Source: Diphasiastrum complanatum (lineage: Eukaryota; Streptophyta; Lycopodiopsida; Lycopodiales; Lycopodiaceae). From it: a stretch of DNA of 64,000 bases. This document shows positions 31,831-44,136 of this stretch, one piece after another (the stretch's first letter is position 1; each line of letters opens with the position of its first letter). The position numbers and the translations under genes are program-made. Below the pieces are notes generated by a model. The model worked only from the letters and a program-made list of their open reading frames with translations. It was not told where the DNA came from and did no database searches. The DNA is taken from NCBI GenBank assembly GCA_029204225.1, contig CM055099.1, positions 50,850,798 to 50,914,797 on the forward strand. Reading direction: 5' to 3'.

Positions 31831-32977
31831 TGTAGCGCAGGCATCCCAAAGGGAGCCGAGAACCACACTTAGCTTCCCAGCCTTCAACTCTTGCCATCCA
31901 AACCCACTTGACATACAAGTAGCCAACTCACCAACAACGATCACACTTAACCAACTTGAAGTTCCGAAAACCAACATTGAGATCCAACCTGGCGCCATGC
32001 TAGATCGAGGGTCCCGATATGGGTGACTTCCCTCCAAGCAAGCCGCCCGACATACAACAAACTTAACCAACTCGAAGCTTCGTTACAAACGAGTAACATC
32101 CATTCCAAGCAAGTGGTCTAACTTACATCAAACTTAAACAACTGAAAGCTTCGTCACGAGCGCTGGAAGCCAACCTGGCGCCACGCCAGACTGGACAACC
32201 ATAAACAGGTAACTTCCACCCAAGCAAGCCATCCAACTCAGCCGACAAGTTAGAGCCCATTCCCCAAGAGCTTAACCCATTCACGTTCATGCAAGGAACA
32301 CTCAGAACCACAAACTGTGACAGATATGGAGACAACCAGTTCCTGGACCAAATTGTCCCGACAGCATACCGCTGGCGCCACGGACCGAATGATCCCGACG
32401 GCATACCGCTAGCGTCCCGGGATACGACCCTCAGCTATGTGCCAACTTAAAAATTTTGAAGCGGCCTTACAGCTGGCGCTGTTACCAAACACTGAAACCC
32501 AGAAGGTAATCAGAGTCAATTTGAGGAAAATCCCACTTTATCGATAAATCTGAGAAGGTTAGATTTCAAGTGTGTGACCGACCCTAGTCTCTGGGGCGCT
32601 AGCATGCCAAGGCGAGAGCCATGACAACATTCCAGCAAGGGAGGCTGAGACTTGGTTGGAGCTCACCCTGAGTCGCAACCCGCACTCCCTTATAGTATTG
32701 GTGGGATTCGGCACCCCCCCCCCCTCATACCAAGCACTCTACCCAAGCTGGTAAAACACATTTTTTTCTCTCTGTAGGATTTTCTCTCTCTAGATTTTAT
32801 TGATCCCCAGGCTTCCTTTAATCACGCCTAGATCGTGTGAGGTGATTGCACATCGATCTGAGCTCTCTGGACTTCGCTAGAACCGATCAAAGATTTTCAG
32901 CCATAGGAACTTGGCGCTGGCTGGATTCTAGTGCCAGTGGCGCCGGAAGTAAAGCTTGTAAAGATATCTTTACAACA
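31831..32977 (-). repeat. R LTR c
   Basis: It runs TGTAGCG...TTTACAACA with the LTR layout of d, but a short GGCGCC cluster makes it 1147 bp rather than about 1230. Confidence 0.8.
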
Positions 32978-35303
32978 TCCACCCCACCTTTATAAAATCT
33001 GATGTCCTCATCAGATGTTAGATTAAAATAAAGGTGTCTCCCAATTAAAATAACTATACATTTAAGCTACTTGGCACAGTACTCAATTTAGTGGCCAATT
33101 TTTATTAACATTGAAGCTGGCACACCACAAGTCGGAGGCTCAGCTCTTTGTACTGAAAGATTACATAACTTAAAATATCTCTTTGTCTGGGAAAGGCGTA
33201 GATTTTATATCCCTTTCGTAAAACCCAAGAACCTTATTAACTGGTGACGGAGGCCTTTCTTTGAAATGTTCGCCCCTGTCACTTCTGACTTTCGACTTTG
33301 GAACTCCTTTGAGCTCCTGATTTGTTCTTGATGCACTTTTTGTTGAGCTCCCTGAGCTCTAGATTTGATCAGTTCTGCACAGGTATCAAGGCTCCCTGAG
33401 CCAAAGGATTTATCGTTTGATTGCCCACTTTATGGTCCACTCCCTGCCATGTTGCTTTTTTCTCCTTGTCCCAGCCTGATCTTGATACATTTCTTTCTTG
33501 GCTCTTTAAGGTAGGCAAAGAGTGAGTACTCCGCAATGCACCTCTCACTTAGCTTGAAGTAGCTCTTTGAATCAGCCCAAATGTAACCATTGACCTCGTG
33601 GAAAGCCAAAGGGTCGCACCAGTTTGATCGTCATATGAACTATCTCTTCGCATCTGTTTGAAGCACCATGTCTGTCGCGCAAAACTTGACTTTCTCAATT
33701 TCATCACTGGTCAGTTGCCTCACAGTTAAAACAAGAAGTGTACATCGAGCTTGGCTTCAAGTAGCTCTCTTTGAATCAGACACATGCACCTAGAGTTTGC
33801 ACTAGTCCGATCTCAACACGAACTGTCCCTTAGCGTCCGTTGGAAATACCAAGTCTCTCATGCAAGACTCAACTTTCACAGTTCCTTCATTGATCAGCTG
33901 CCTTAACGTAACACAAGCCAGCGTACTCATATGTTTCCTCATCATTACTGGTCCAGAGAAAGCGTATAACTAGCTTGTCTTTCCACAACAAAAACTTGTC
34001 AACTTATTAGGTCCAAAGTTCACCAGTCTCCTCGTGTGAGTATGGCTAGGTCACCTTGAATTTGCCCCCGTTTTGATCAACTTTCATTCAAAATTTGCCC
34101 CAAGAGAGAGGTGTGTGTGATAGTTCTCCCTCCACTTATAAAATCAGCTGATCGGAATTAGAGTAGAGTTCTTTGGACAAAAAGCCTTTCCAACACTTTG
34201 CTTCCCATCTGCTAGGATTATGGCTCGATCCAAGTTGTTGCCAATCTCTGAAGAGGATCCTAGTCTTTTCCCCTTTGAGGAAAAACCCAACCGATACTGG
34301 ATATCACCCATGCTTAGTGAGTTTCAGTTCCGAAGGTCGTCCCAAATGAAGACCAACTGCTCCATAGAAGATCTCCCCTGAAATTGCCTTTTCCAACTTT
34401 TGACTTCCTGCTTGCGTCTGGTGGGCATTGTCAGAAATGAAACTAACCCAAGAAACAAGCTAGCCATCCATCCTTTGCAAACACTGAGTCGTTTCGTTGC
34501 CGTTCACGTGCGAGTACTTGAACTGCAAATCCGCCCCACAGTTTCTGTAGTCCTCTTTGTTTGATGGTATCAGCCTTCAATAGAAAGGTTCCTTCTCGAG
34601 CCATCAGCTCCTTGTATCATAAGCAATCATGCAAACCAGACAAAGCACAAGTACTAAGACTCACCACGAATACATGCAAGCAAGACACTCAGGCAGGTTT
34701 ACTAACAAGTAACAAAGACAATGTCCTCCTTTGAGATGGTCCTGCCAACGGACCTTTGCCTGGCCGCGCCCATACAAATCGATCACAAAATCAGCCCACA
34801 TAGGACACCCCTCCAACTATCCGTGCTTTCACCATTAAGCAGCACATTGCCTCAGTCACGCCTCACACTTTTTGGTCGATAGCCCTTATAGCTAAACGAT
34901 CGGCAGCTATCCCGCACCGGTAGCTAACCACCCGTGCTTTACACTCGAATTCGAGTATCATCTCTGTATCAATGGTTAACCCGTACAATTCGAATATGTC
35001 GCCCCGCACCCCACAAGGCACAGACCGTGCCTACACCAACCTAATGGCAGCACACTGCCTTATCTGTCCTACGTGCAGATAACGCCAGGCCCGAACCGCG
35101 AGAACTGACCGTGCTTACACCTCAAGGGTAGCACCTTGACTCATCAAGTCTCCCGTTCTGCCGACCACCCCGACCGTGAACACACCCATCCATGCTTACA
35201 CTATGGGCAGCACCTTGCACAACAATTGTGTTGATGAACCTCAAATAGTGGCCATTTTCGTCAGATCCGCATAGCTACCCGGCCAGTCGGCTCTAATACC
35301 ACA
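32978..35303 (-). repeat. R internal region c
   Basis: It is very similar to region a across its length, including the duplicated about 170-base block and the recurrent ATGGCTCGATCCAA stretch at about 34221. The primer site 35289-35301 has one change (CTCTAATACCA). No coding signature is seen. Confidence 0.7.
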
Positions 35304-35460
35304 TGTAGCGCAGGCATCCCAAAGGGAGCCGGGAACCATGCTTAGCTTCCCAGCCTTCAATTCTTGCCATCCAAACCCACTTGACATACAAGCAGCCAAC
35401 TCGCCAACAACGATCAGACTTAACCAACTTGAAGTTCCGAAACCAACATTGAGATCCAAC

Positions 35461-35465
35461 CTGGC
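35461..35465. repeat. Target-site duplication of element P
   Basis: CTGGC here and CTAGC at 40523-40527 flank P. The uninterrupted site in other R LTRs reads CTGGCGCCATGCC, so the right copy has one mutation. Confidence 0.75.
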
Positions 35466-36699
35466 TGTTGTAAAGCTACCTTTACAAGCTTTACTTTCGG
35501 CGCCATTGGCGCCAACTATGTCCCCGGCGCCAGCAGCGCCCCTGCTGCTCCGGCGCCGGCGCCGCTCCCGAAGCCACTGTGACCAGAATCCAGCCGGTGC
35601 CAAGTTCCTATGGCTGAAAATCTTTGATCGGTTCTAGCAAAGTCCAGAGAGCTCAGATCGATGTGCAATCACCTCACACGATCTAGGCATGATTAAAGGA
35701 AGCCTGGGGATCAATAAAATCTAGAGAGAGAAAATGACTTTCTAGAAAGAGAAAATCCTAGAGAGAGAGAAACGTGCTTTACCAGCTTGGGTAGAGTGCT
35801 TGGTATGAGGGGGGGTGCCGAATCACACCAATACTATAGGGGAGTGCGGGTTGTGACTCGAGGGCGAGCTCCAACCAAGTCTCAGCCTCCCTTGCTGGAA
35901 TGTTGTCATGGCTCTCGCCTTGGCATGCTAGCGCCCCAGAGACTAGGGTCGGTCACACACTTGAAATGTAACTTCTTAGATTTATCAATAAAGTGGGATT
36001 TTTCTCAAACTGACTCTGATTACCTTCTGGGTTTCAGTGTTCGGTAAAAGCGCCAGTTGTAAGGCCACTTCCAAATTTTTAACTTGGCACATAGCTGAGG
36101 GTCGTATCCCGGGACGCCAGCTGTATGCCGTCGGACCATTCGGTCCGTGGCGCCAGCGGCATGCTGTCGGGACCATTTGGTCCAGGAACTGGTTGTTTCC
36201 ATATCTATCGCGGCTTCTGGTTCTGAGTGTTCCTTGCATGAACGTGAATGGGTTAAGCTCTTGGGGGAATGGGCTCTAACCTGTCGGCTGAGTTGGATGG
36301 CTTGCTTGGGTGGACGTTACCTGTTTATGGCTGTCCAGTCTGGCGTGGCGCCAGGTTGGCTTCCAGTGCTCGTGACGAAGCTTTCAGTTGGTTAAGTCTG
36401 ATGTAAGTCAGACCGCTTGCTTGGAATGGATGTTACTCGTTTGTAACGAAGCTTCGAGTTGGTTAAGTTTGATGTATGTCGGGCGGCTTGCTTGGAGGGA
36501 AGTCACCCACATCGGGACCCCCGATCTGGCATGGCGCCAGGTTGGATCTCAATGTTGGTTTTTGGAACTTCAAGTTGGTTAAGTCTGATCGTTGTTGGCG
36601 AGTTGGCTGCTTGTATGTCAAGTGGGTTTGGATGGCAAGAGTTGAAGGCTGGGAAGCTAAGTCGTGGTTCCCGGCTCCCTTTGGGATGCCTGCGCTACA
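35466..36699 (+). repeat. P 5' LTR with GGCGCC cluster and internal repeats
   Basis: It starts TGTTGTAAAG and ends GCGCTACA. A cluster of GGCGCC hexamers lies at 35498-35572. In the second half, about 70-110-base units starting AGTTGGTTAAGTYTGATG recur at about 36388, 36457 and 36570. It is long and GC-rich relative to its surroundings. Confidence 0.85.
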
Positions 36700-36701
36700 T
36701 G

Positions 36702-36714
36702 TGGTATCAGAGCC
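36702..36714 (+). other. P primer binding site (initiator tRNA-Met type)
   Basis: TGGTATCAGAGCC lies two bases after the 5' LTR end, the classical plant copia primer site. Confidence 0.85.
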
Positions 36715-39289
36715 GACTGGCCGGTCAGCTATGCGGATCTCACGGAAATGGCCACGGTTTGGGGTTCATCAAGACAACTGTTGTGCAAGGTGTTTCCCAC
36801 AGTGTAAGCACGGATGCGTCCACGGTCGGAGTGGTAGGCAGAACGGGGGACTTGATGAGTCAAAGTGCTGCCCTTGAGGTGTAAGCACGGTCAGTTCTCG
36901 CGGTTCGGGCCTGGCGCTGTTTGCACGTAGGACAGATGAGACAGTGTGCTGCCATTAGGTTTTTGTAAGCACGGTCTGTGCCTTGTGGGGTGCGGGGCGA
37001 CATATTCGAACTGTACGGGTTAACCATTGCTACAGAGATGCTGCTCGAATTCGGGTGTAAAGCACGGGTGGTTAGCTGCCGGTGCGGGATAGCTGCCGGT
37101 CGTTTGGCTATAAGGGCTATCGATCAAAAAGTGGTGGGACGTGACTGAGGCAATGTGCTGCTTAATGGTGAAAGCACGGATAGTTGGAGGGGTGTCCTAT
37201 GTGGGCTGATTTCGTGATCGATTTGTATGGGCGCGGCCAGGCAAAGGTCCGTTGGCAGGACCATCTCAAAGGGGGACGTTGTCTTTGTTACTTGTTAGTA
37301 AACCTGCCTGAGTGTCTTACTTGTACGTATTCGTGGTGAGTCTTAGTACTCGTGCTTTGCCTGGTTTGCATGATTGCTTGTGATACAAGGAGCTGATAGC
37401 TCGAGAAGGAACCTTTTCTTTTGAAGGTTGGTACCATCAAACAAAGAGGACTACATAATCTGTGGGGTGGATTTGCAGTTCAACTACTCACACGTGAACG
37501 ACAACGAAACGAATCAATGTTTGCAAAGGATGGATGGCTAGCCTGTTTCTTGGGTTAGTTTCATTTGCGACAACGTCCACCAGACGCAAGCAGGAAGTCA
37601 AAAGTTGGAAAGGGCCATTTCAAGGGAGATGTTCTATGAAGCAGTTGGTCTTCATTTTGGGACGGCCACCTTCGGAACTGAAACTCACTGTGCATGGGCG
37701 ATATCCAAGATCTGTGCGGCGGATTTGCAGTTCAAGTACTCGCACGTGAACGACAACGAAATGACTCAATGTTTGCAAAGGATGGACGGCTAGCCTGTTT
37801 CTTGGGTTAGTTTCATTTGCGACAACGCCCACCAGACGCAAGCAGGAAGTCAAAAGTTGGAAAGGGCAATTTCAGGGGAGATCTTCTATAGCAGATGGTC
37901 TTCATTTTGGGATGGCCACCTTCGGAACTGGAACTCACTGAGCATGGGTGATATCTAGTATCAGTTGGGTTTTTCCTCAAAAGGGAAAAGACTAGGATCC
38001 TCTTCAGAGATTGGCAACAAGTTGGATCGAGCCATAATCCTAGCAGATGGGAAGCAAAGTGTTGGAAAGGCTTTTTGTCTGAAGAACTCTACTCTAAGTC
38101 CGATCAGCTGATTTATTAAGTGGAGGGGAAATATCACACACACCTCTCTATTGGGGCAAATTTTGAATGGAAGTTGATCAAAATGGGGGCAAATTCAAGG
38201 TGACCTAGCCATACTCACACGAGGAGACTGCGAACTTTGGACCTAATAAGTTGACAAGTTTTTGTTGTGGAAAGGAAAGTTTGTTATAGGCTTTCTCTGG
38301 ATCAGCAATGATGAGGAAACATATGAGTACGTTGGCTTGTGTTACGTGTAAGACAACTGATCAATGAAGTAACTGTGAAAGTTGAGTCTTGCATGAGAGA
38401 CTTGGTATTTCGAACGGACACTAAGGGACAGTTCGCTTTGAGATCGGACTAGTGCAAACTCTGGGTGCATGTGTCTGATTCAAAGAGAGCTACTTGAAGC
38501 CAAGCTCGATGTACACTTCTTGTTTTGACTGTGAGGCAACTGACCAGTGATGGAATTGTGAAAGTCAAGTTTTGCGCGACGGACATGGTGCTTCAAACAA
38601 ACGCGAAGAGATAGTTCGGATGCGGATCAAACTGGTGTGACCCTTTGGCTTTCCACGAGGTCAATGGTTACATTTGGGCTGATTCAAAGAGCTACTTCAA
38701 GCTAAGTGAGAGGTGCATTGCGGAGTACTCAATCTTTGCCTACCTTAAAGAGCCAAGATGGAAAAGTATCAAGATCAGGCTGGGACAAGGAGAGAAATCA
38801 AGGTGCAGAAGCAACAAGGCATGGAGTGGACCATAAAGTGGGCAATCAAACGATAAATCCTTTGGCTCAGGGAGCCCTGATACCTGTGCGGAACTGAAGA
38901 AATCTGGAGCTCAGGGAGCTCAACACAAAGTGCATCAAGGACAAATCAGGAGCTCAAAGGAGTTCCAAAGTCAAAAGTCAGAAGCGACAGGGGCGAACAT
39001 TTCAAAGAAAGGCCTCTGTCACCAGTTAATAAGGTTTTTGGATTTTACAAAAGCGATATCAAATCTACGCTTTTCCCAGACAAAGATATATTTTCAAGTT
39101 ATGTAATCTTTCAGTACAAAGAGCTGAGCCTCCGACTTGTGGTGTGCCAGCTTCAATGTTAATAAAAAGTGGCCAGTAAATTGAGTACTGTGCCAAGTAG
39201 CTGAAATGTATAGTTATTTTAATTGGGAGACACCTTTACTTTAATCTAACATCTGATGAGGACATCAGATTTTATAAAGGTGGGGTGGA
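36715..39289 (+). repeat. P internal region (non-coding)
   Basis: No retroviral domain is found. An about 250-base tandem duplication covers about 37461-37960 (repeated GTTTGCAAAGGATGG ... GGACGGCCACCTTCGG-like sequence). It ends with the polypurine tract at 39276-39289. Short open stretches (such as 38645-38836, MAFHEVNGYIWADSKSYFKL) look protein-like but are stop-broken upstream in every copy. Confidence 0.7.
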
Positions 39290-40522
39290 TGTTGTAAAGC
39301 TACCTTTATAGGCTTTACTTCCGGTGCCATCGGCGCCAGCTATGTCCCCGGCGCCAGTAGCGCTCTTGCTGCTCCTGGCGCCGGCGCCGCTCCCGGCGCC
39401 ACTGTGACCAGAATCCAGCCGGCGCCAAGTTCCTATGGCTGAAAATCTTTGATCGGTTCTAGCAAAGTCCAGAGAGCTCAGATCGATGTGCAATCACCTC
39501 ACACGTTCTAGGCATGATTAAAGGAAGCCTGGGGATCAATAAAATCTAGAGAGAGAAAATGACTTTCTAGAAAGAAAATTCTAGAGAGAGAAAAACGTGC
39601 TTTACCAGCTTGGGTAGAGTGCTTGGTATGAGGGGGGTGCCGAATCACACCAATACTATAGGGGAGTGCGGGTTGCGACTCAGGGCGAGCTCCAACCAAG
39701 TCTCAGCCTCCCTTGTTGGAATGTTGTCATGGCTCTCGCCTTGGCATGCTAGCGCCCCGGAGACTAGGGTCGGTCACACACTTGAAATGTAACTTTCTCA
39801 TATTTATCAATAAAGTGGGATTTTTCTCAAACTGACTCTGATTACCTTCTGGGTTTCAGTGTTCGGTAAAAGCGCCAGTTGTAAGGCCGCTTCCAAATTT
39901 TTAACTTGGCACATAGCTGAGGGAATTATCCCGGGACGCCAGCGGTATGCCGTCGGGACCATTCGGTCCGTGGCGCGAACGGTATGCTGTCGGGACCATT
40001 TGGTCCAGGAACTGGTTGTTTCCATATCTGTCGCGGCTTGTGGTTCTAAGTGTTCCTTGCATGAACGTGAATGGGTTAAGCTCTTGGGGAAACGGGCTCT
40101 AACCTGTCGGCTGAGTTGGATGGCTTGCTTGGGTGGACGTTACCTATTTATGGCTGTCCAGTCTGGCGTGGCGCCAGGTTGGCTTCCAGCGCTCGTGACG
40201 AAGCTTTCAGTTGGTTAAGTCTGATGTAAGTCAGACCGCTTGCTTGGAATGGATGTTACTCGTTTGTAACGAAGCTTCAAGTTGGTTAAGTTTGATGTAT
40301 GTCGGGCGGCTTGCTTGGAGGGAAGTCACCCACATCGGGACCCCCGATCTGGCATGGCGCCAGGTTGGATCTCAATGTTGGTTTTTGGAACTTCAAGTTG
40401 GTTAAGTCTGATCGTTGTTGGCGAGTTGGCTGCTTGTATGTCAAGTGGGTTTGGATGGCAAGAGTTGAAGGCTGGGAAGCTAAGTCGTGGTTCCCAGCTC
40501 CCTTTGGGATGCCTGCGCTACA
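39290..40522 (+). repeat. P 3' LTR
   Basis: It is nearly the same length as the 5' LTR, with scattered substitutions visible by eye (for example near 39930-39990). It ends GCGCTACA, followed by the CTAGC target copy. Confidence 0.9.
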
Positions 40523-41591
40523 CTAGCACCATGCCAAATCGGGGGTCCCGATGTGGGTGACTTCCCTCCAAGAAAGCCGCCCGACATACATCAAACTTAA
40601 CCAACTCGAAGCTTCGTTACAAATGAGTAACATCCATTCCAAGCAAGCGGTCTGACTTACATCAGACTTAACCAACTGAAAGCTTCGTCACGAGCGCTGG
40701 AGGCCAACCTGGCGCCACGCCAGACTGGACAGCCATAAACAGGTAACTTCCACCCAAGCAAGCCATCCAACTCAGCCGACAGGTTAGAGCCCGTTCCCCA
40801 AGAGCTTAACCCATTCACGTGCATGCAAGGAACACTCAGAACCACAAGCCGTGACAGATATGAAGACAACCAGTTCCTGGACCAAATGGTCCCGACAGCA
40901 TACCGGTGGCGCCACGGGCCGAATGGTCCCGACGGCATACTGCTGGCGTCCCGAGATACGACCCTCAGCTATGTGCCAACTTAAAAATTTTGAAGCGGCC
41001 TTACAACTGGCACTTTTATTGAACATTGAAATCCAGAAGGTAATCAGAGTCAATTTGAGGAAAATCCCACTTTATTGATAAATCTAAGAAGTTACATTTC
41101 AAGTGTGTGACCGACCCTAGTCTCCGAGGCGCTAGCATGCCAAGGCGAGAGCCATGACAACATTCCAGCAAGGGAGGCTGAGACTTGGTTGGAGCTCGCC
41201 CTGAGTCGCAACCCGCACTCCCCTATAGTATTGGTGGGATTCGGCACCCCCTCCCCCCCTCATATCAAGCACTCTACCCAGGCTGGTAAAGCACGTTTTT
41301 GTCTTTCTAGTATTTTCTCTCTCTAGAAAGTTATTTTCTCTCTCTAGATTTTATTGATCCCCAGGCTTCCTTTAATCATGCCTAGATCGTGTGAGGTGAT
41401 TGCACATCGATCTGAGCTCTCTGGACTTCGCTAGAACCGATCAAAGATTTTCAGCCATAGGACCTTGGCTGGATTCTGGTCATAGTGGCACCGGGAGCGG
41501 CGCCAGGAGTAGCAGGGGCGCTGCTGGCGCCGGGGACAATGCTCGCACCAGTGGCGCCGGAAGTAAAGCTTGTAAAGGTAGCTTTACAACA

Positions 41592-42733
41592 CTTGATCAA
41601 TGCAAGATCTCCTACTTCCAGATCTTTCTTATGCAATCGCCGATCGTGCCATGCCTTGCGGCAGGCTTTCTCTCATGCTAAGGCATGAAATGCCATCAAT
41701 CGGGTTTTACATAATTTGTGCAATGCATCGTGGCGAAGTTGTAAATACTGATCATCATTTAATCGTTTCGTTGCTGCTATGTGTAAAGATGGGATTAAAA
41801 ATTCAATTGGCATAACAGCATCTTGACCATAAACTAGTTGAAAAGGTGTTTGATTTGTACTATTTCGTAAGCGGTTCTGAATGCCCACAATGTTGCATAC
41901 AGTTTATGTTCCCAATCAGACCGACTCGCCTCAACTGTCTTTGTCATAATGGTGCAGAGAATCTTATTGGAAGATTCAGCTTGGCCATTGCCTTTGGGAT
42001 AATAGGGAGTGCTAAATCTGTGTATAACAAAAAAATTTTCCAGTAAACACTTTATTGTTTGATTCACAAAGTGTGTACCCCGATAACTGACAATTTCGAT
42101 TAGACATCCAAATTTGATTATAATATTTTCATATAGAAACTTAGCTATAGATTTCGCATCAACTACTTTGACAGCTTTGGCTTCAACCCACTTGATCATA
42201 TAATCAATTGCGACGATAATGTAGCGAGCCTGAGATCCTTGAGCAGCGGGATGAATAGGACCAACATAATCCAGTCCCCAATTTTCAAACGGTTCTTGCG
42301 ATAAAACCGGATGTAAGGGTTCGTAATTCTGTCGAGTAGGTCGCCGTGCTCGCTGGTAGACATCACATGTCTAAATAAAATTTTCTGTGTCCTTATGAAG
42401 CATAGGCCACCAACAACCGGATTGCAAAAGTTTGCGAACAGTAATATCTGTAGAGAAGTGTCATCCACCCATGCCATCATGTGAAAACATGATTAGATCT
42501 GGTACTTCATGCGGTAAAACACATCTTCGTAAAATACTATCTGATCCACGACGATAGAATTGTCCTGCAATTAATTGATAAGGTTGAGCCTTATGAATCA
42601 ATTGTCTTTTCTGTACTTTTGTTGTCAAAGAGTCATTCGGTTGTCCTAGCATCAGGCACTCAAGAATGTATGCCGCCCACTCAGGTATTGCTTCAACATA
42701 GAACAATGCAGCATCTGGCAGTTCATCATCCAC
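41592..42733 (-). pseudogene. M1 integrase, C-terminus cut by R
   Basis: From the right: FYRRGSDSILRRCVLPHEV (H2C2 domain start), DGMGG*HFSTD, CWWPMLHKDTE, a TCDVYQRA segment (second zinc Cys changed to Tyr), FENWGLDYVGPIHPAAQGS, then YMIKWVEAKAVKVVDAKSIA, CLIEIVSYRGTHFVNQTIKC, YPKGNGQAESSNKIL, QTPFQLVYGQDAVMPIEFL and HKKDLEVGDLALIK. It stops at 41592, where an R LTR begins; the missing tail is preserved in H (8945-9119). Several stops and frameshifts are present. Confidence 0.85.
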
Positions 42734-43274
42734 TTCAGTATTAACTGGTGTGGATTCAATTCATGAAACGTGATCGGCTAGATAATGTTGCTTCCCCTTT
42801 CTGACCACAATTCGAAAGTCAAATTCCGTCAATAATAATAACCATCTTGCAAAGTAATGGTTGATGATCCGTATAAAATGCAAAGTGCGTTTCCATGAGA
42901 TAGTGACAAAATTTCCGAACAAAAAAAATCATGGCTAGCGCTTCACGTTCTATTGTTGAAAAATTCTTCTCTAGATCTGTAAGCTGTCTGCTTGCAAATC
43001 GTATAGGATAATCCTTCTTATAGTCACCTGGCTGCGTCAAAACTGATTTAATGGCGTATTTTGAGGCGTCCGTATGAACATGAAACTCTAATGTCCAATC
43101 TGGAGAACGCAGTATTGGTGCTGAAGATAATGCTTTTTTTAACTTTTCAAAGGCTTCTAACGCCTCTACTGTCCAAATAGGAACAATACTTAATTTGTAT
43201 ATAGGTCATGCTAAATCTGCAAAGAAGATAATAAAAATTCGATAGTAGTTCGCATGACCCATAAACACGTAAAC
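42734..43274 (-). pseudogene. M1 RNase H region
   Basis: Frame 42819-43040 shows DYPIRFASRQLTDLEKNFST, EREALAMIFFVRKFCHYL and FAFYTDHQPLL, the RT-linked gypsy RNase H. Upstream (to about 43250) the connection to RT reads KYAIKSVLTQ-like with breaks. Downstream is the tether to the integrase. Confidence 0.8.
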
Positions 43275-44136
43275 TCATCGAATTGTTGCTGGTGGTGGCA
43301 ATTCCACAATAACTTTGATCTTAGAATAATCGGTGGCAATATCATGTCTTGATATCACATGTCCAAGCATCACTCCGTGAGAAACCCATATCGGGCATTT
43401 TTCTGGATTTAGAGAAATCTGATATTTGCGGCATCTTTCAAAGACTTTTTCCAATCGATCCAGGTGGTCTGTATCTATACTATGAACTCCCAAGTCGTCC
43501 AAGTAAATTTCAAGGAATTTTTGCAGATAATCTTTAAAGGCAAATTGCATTAGTGCATTACAAAGTCCAAACGACATTACTTTGTAAGCATAGGTGCCCC
43601 ATTCTGTTGCAAAAGCAGTTTTGTGGAGATCGGCAGGTGCAATCTTAACATGGTTGTAACCACTAAATCCATCCATGAAACTATAAGCTTCCACTCCAGC
43701 AAGGCGATCCAAAATGCTTTCAGTAAAAGGTAACGGAAAGTGTTTCTTCCGTGTCACTTTATTCAATGCTTTGAGATTCACACAGATTCGCAATTTTCCA
43801 TTTTTCTTAGGAACAATGACAATCGGTGAAATCATTCGATATGCTCGATCTCATAAATGAATCGGCGTCAAGCAATCTCTGAAGTTCTTTCTTTATCAGA
43901 TCTGCCACATTAGGATTACAACGATAGAACTTTGTAACCTTTGGTACTGCATCAGGTACTAAAGGTATGGTATGTTCAATGACTGATGTCAGAATACCCT
44001 TCAAATATTGATAAGTCCATGCAAAACAATCTTGATACTTAATAAGTAGCAAACATAGTGCTTGATACTGTTCAGGAGTAAGTTGTGATCCCACTTGTAC
44101 AATCTTTTTTGGTTCTCCTGGTTCTGCAAGATTCAT
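43275..44136 (-). pseudogene. M1 reverse transcriptase
   Basis: Two frames overlap near 43820. 43807-44136 holds QALCLLLIKYQDCFAWTYQY and TDVIEH-like entry sequence; 43275-43835 holds IVIVPKKNGKLRICVNLKAL, HFPLPFTESILDRL, YSFMDGFSGYNHVKIAPADL, TYAYKVMSFGLCNA, then QFAFKDYL and the catalytic IYLDDLGVHS. Six codons (the PSSFQR part kept in gypsy N) are deleted in frame after LCNA. A frame change near 43830 and this deletion would inactivate it. Confidence 0.85.

Larger units (their letters stand above)
35466..40522 (+). mobile_element. P: complete R-family element inserted in an R LTR, opposite orientation
   Basis: The 5' LTR is 35466-36699 (1234 bp), the primer site TGGTATCAGAGCC is 36702-36714, the internal region is 36715-39275, the polypurine tract AAAGGTGGGGTGGA is 39276-39289 and the 3' LTR is 39290-40522 (1233 bp). 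The TSD is CTGGC/CTAGC. No gag or pol is encoded. It is the only fully intact R-family copy here, and shows that the family moved by normal retrotransposition using enzymes supplied by another element, probably a copia given the primer and 5-bp TSD. Confidence 0.9.
26847..41591 (-). mobile_element. R array: tandem chain of GC-rich non-coding LTR elements
   Basis: On the minus strand LTRs begin TGTTGTAAAG and end GCTACA, with an initiator-tRNA-Met primer site (TGGTATCAGAGCC) next to each. The order along the window is partial LTR a (26847-27138), internal, LTR b (29466-30742), shortened internal (30743-31830), LTR c (31831-32977), internal, LTR d (35304-41591, split by P). Neighbouring units share LTRs, so this is a concatemer, not independent insertions. 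No gag or pol is present except a captured knuckle fragment in LTR b. The right end cuts M1's integrase at 41592; the left end cuts ORF X. Confidence 0.85.
35304..41591 (-). repeat. R LTR d, split by element P
   Basis: The two halves 35304-35465 and 40528-41591 add up to about 1226 bp, the normal R LTR length. They are separated by P and its duplicated target. The right edge TTTACAACA meets M1's integrase at 41592. Confidence 0.85.

Noticed and set aside
36459-36884. Overlapping 141- and 133-codon ORFs across R-family LTR/PBS, also at 29281-29706
   Set aside because: They span the LTR end and primer site, exist in two frames at once because of the internal LTR repeats, and are broken in other copies. 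Chance open frames are more likely than protein.
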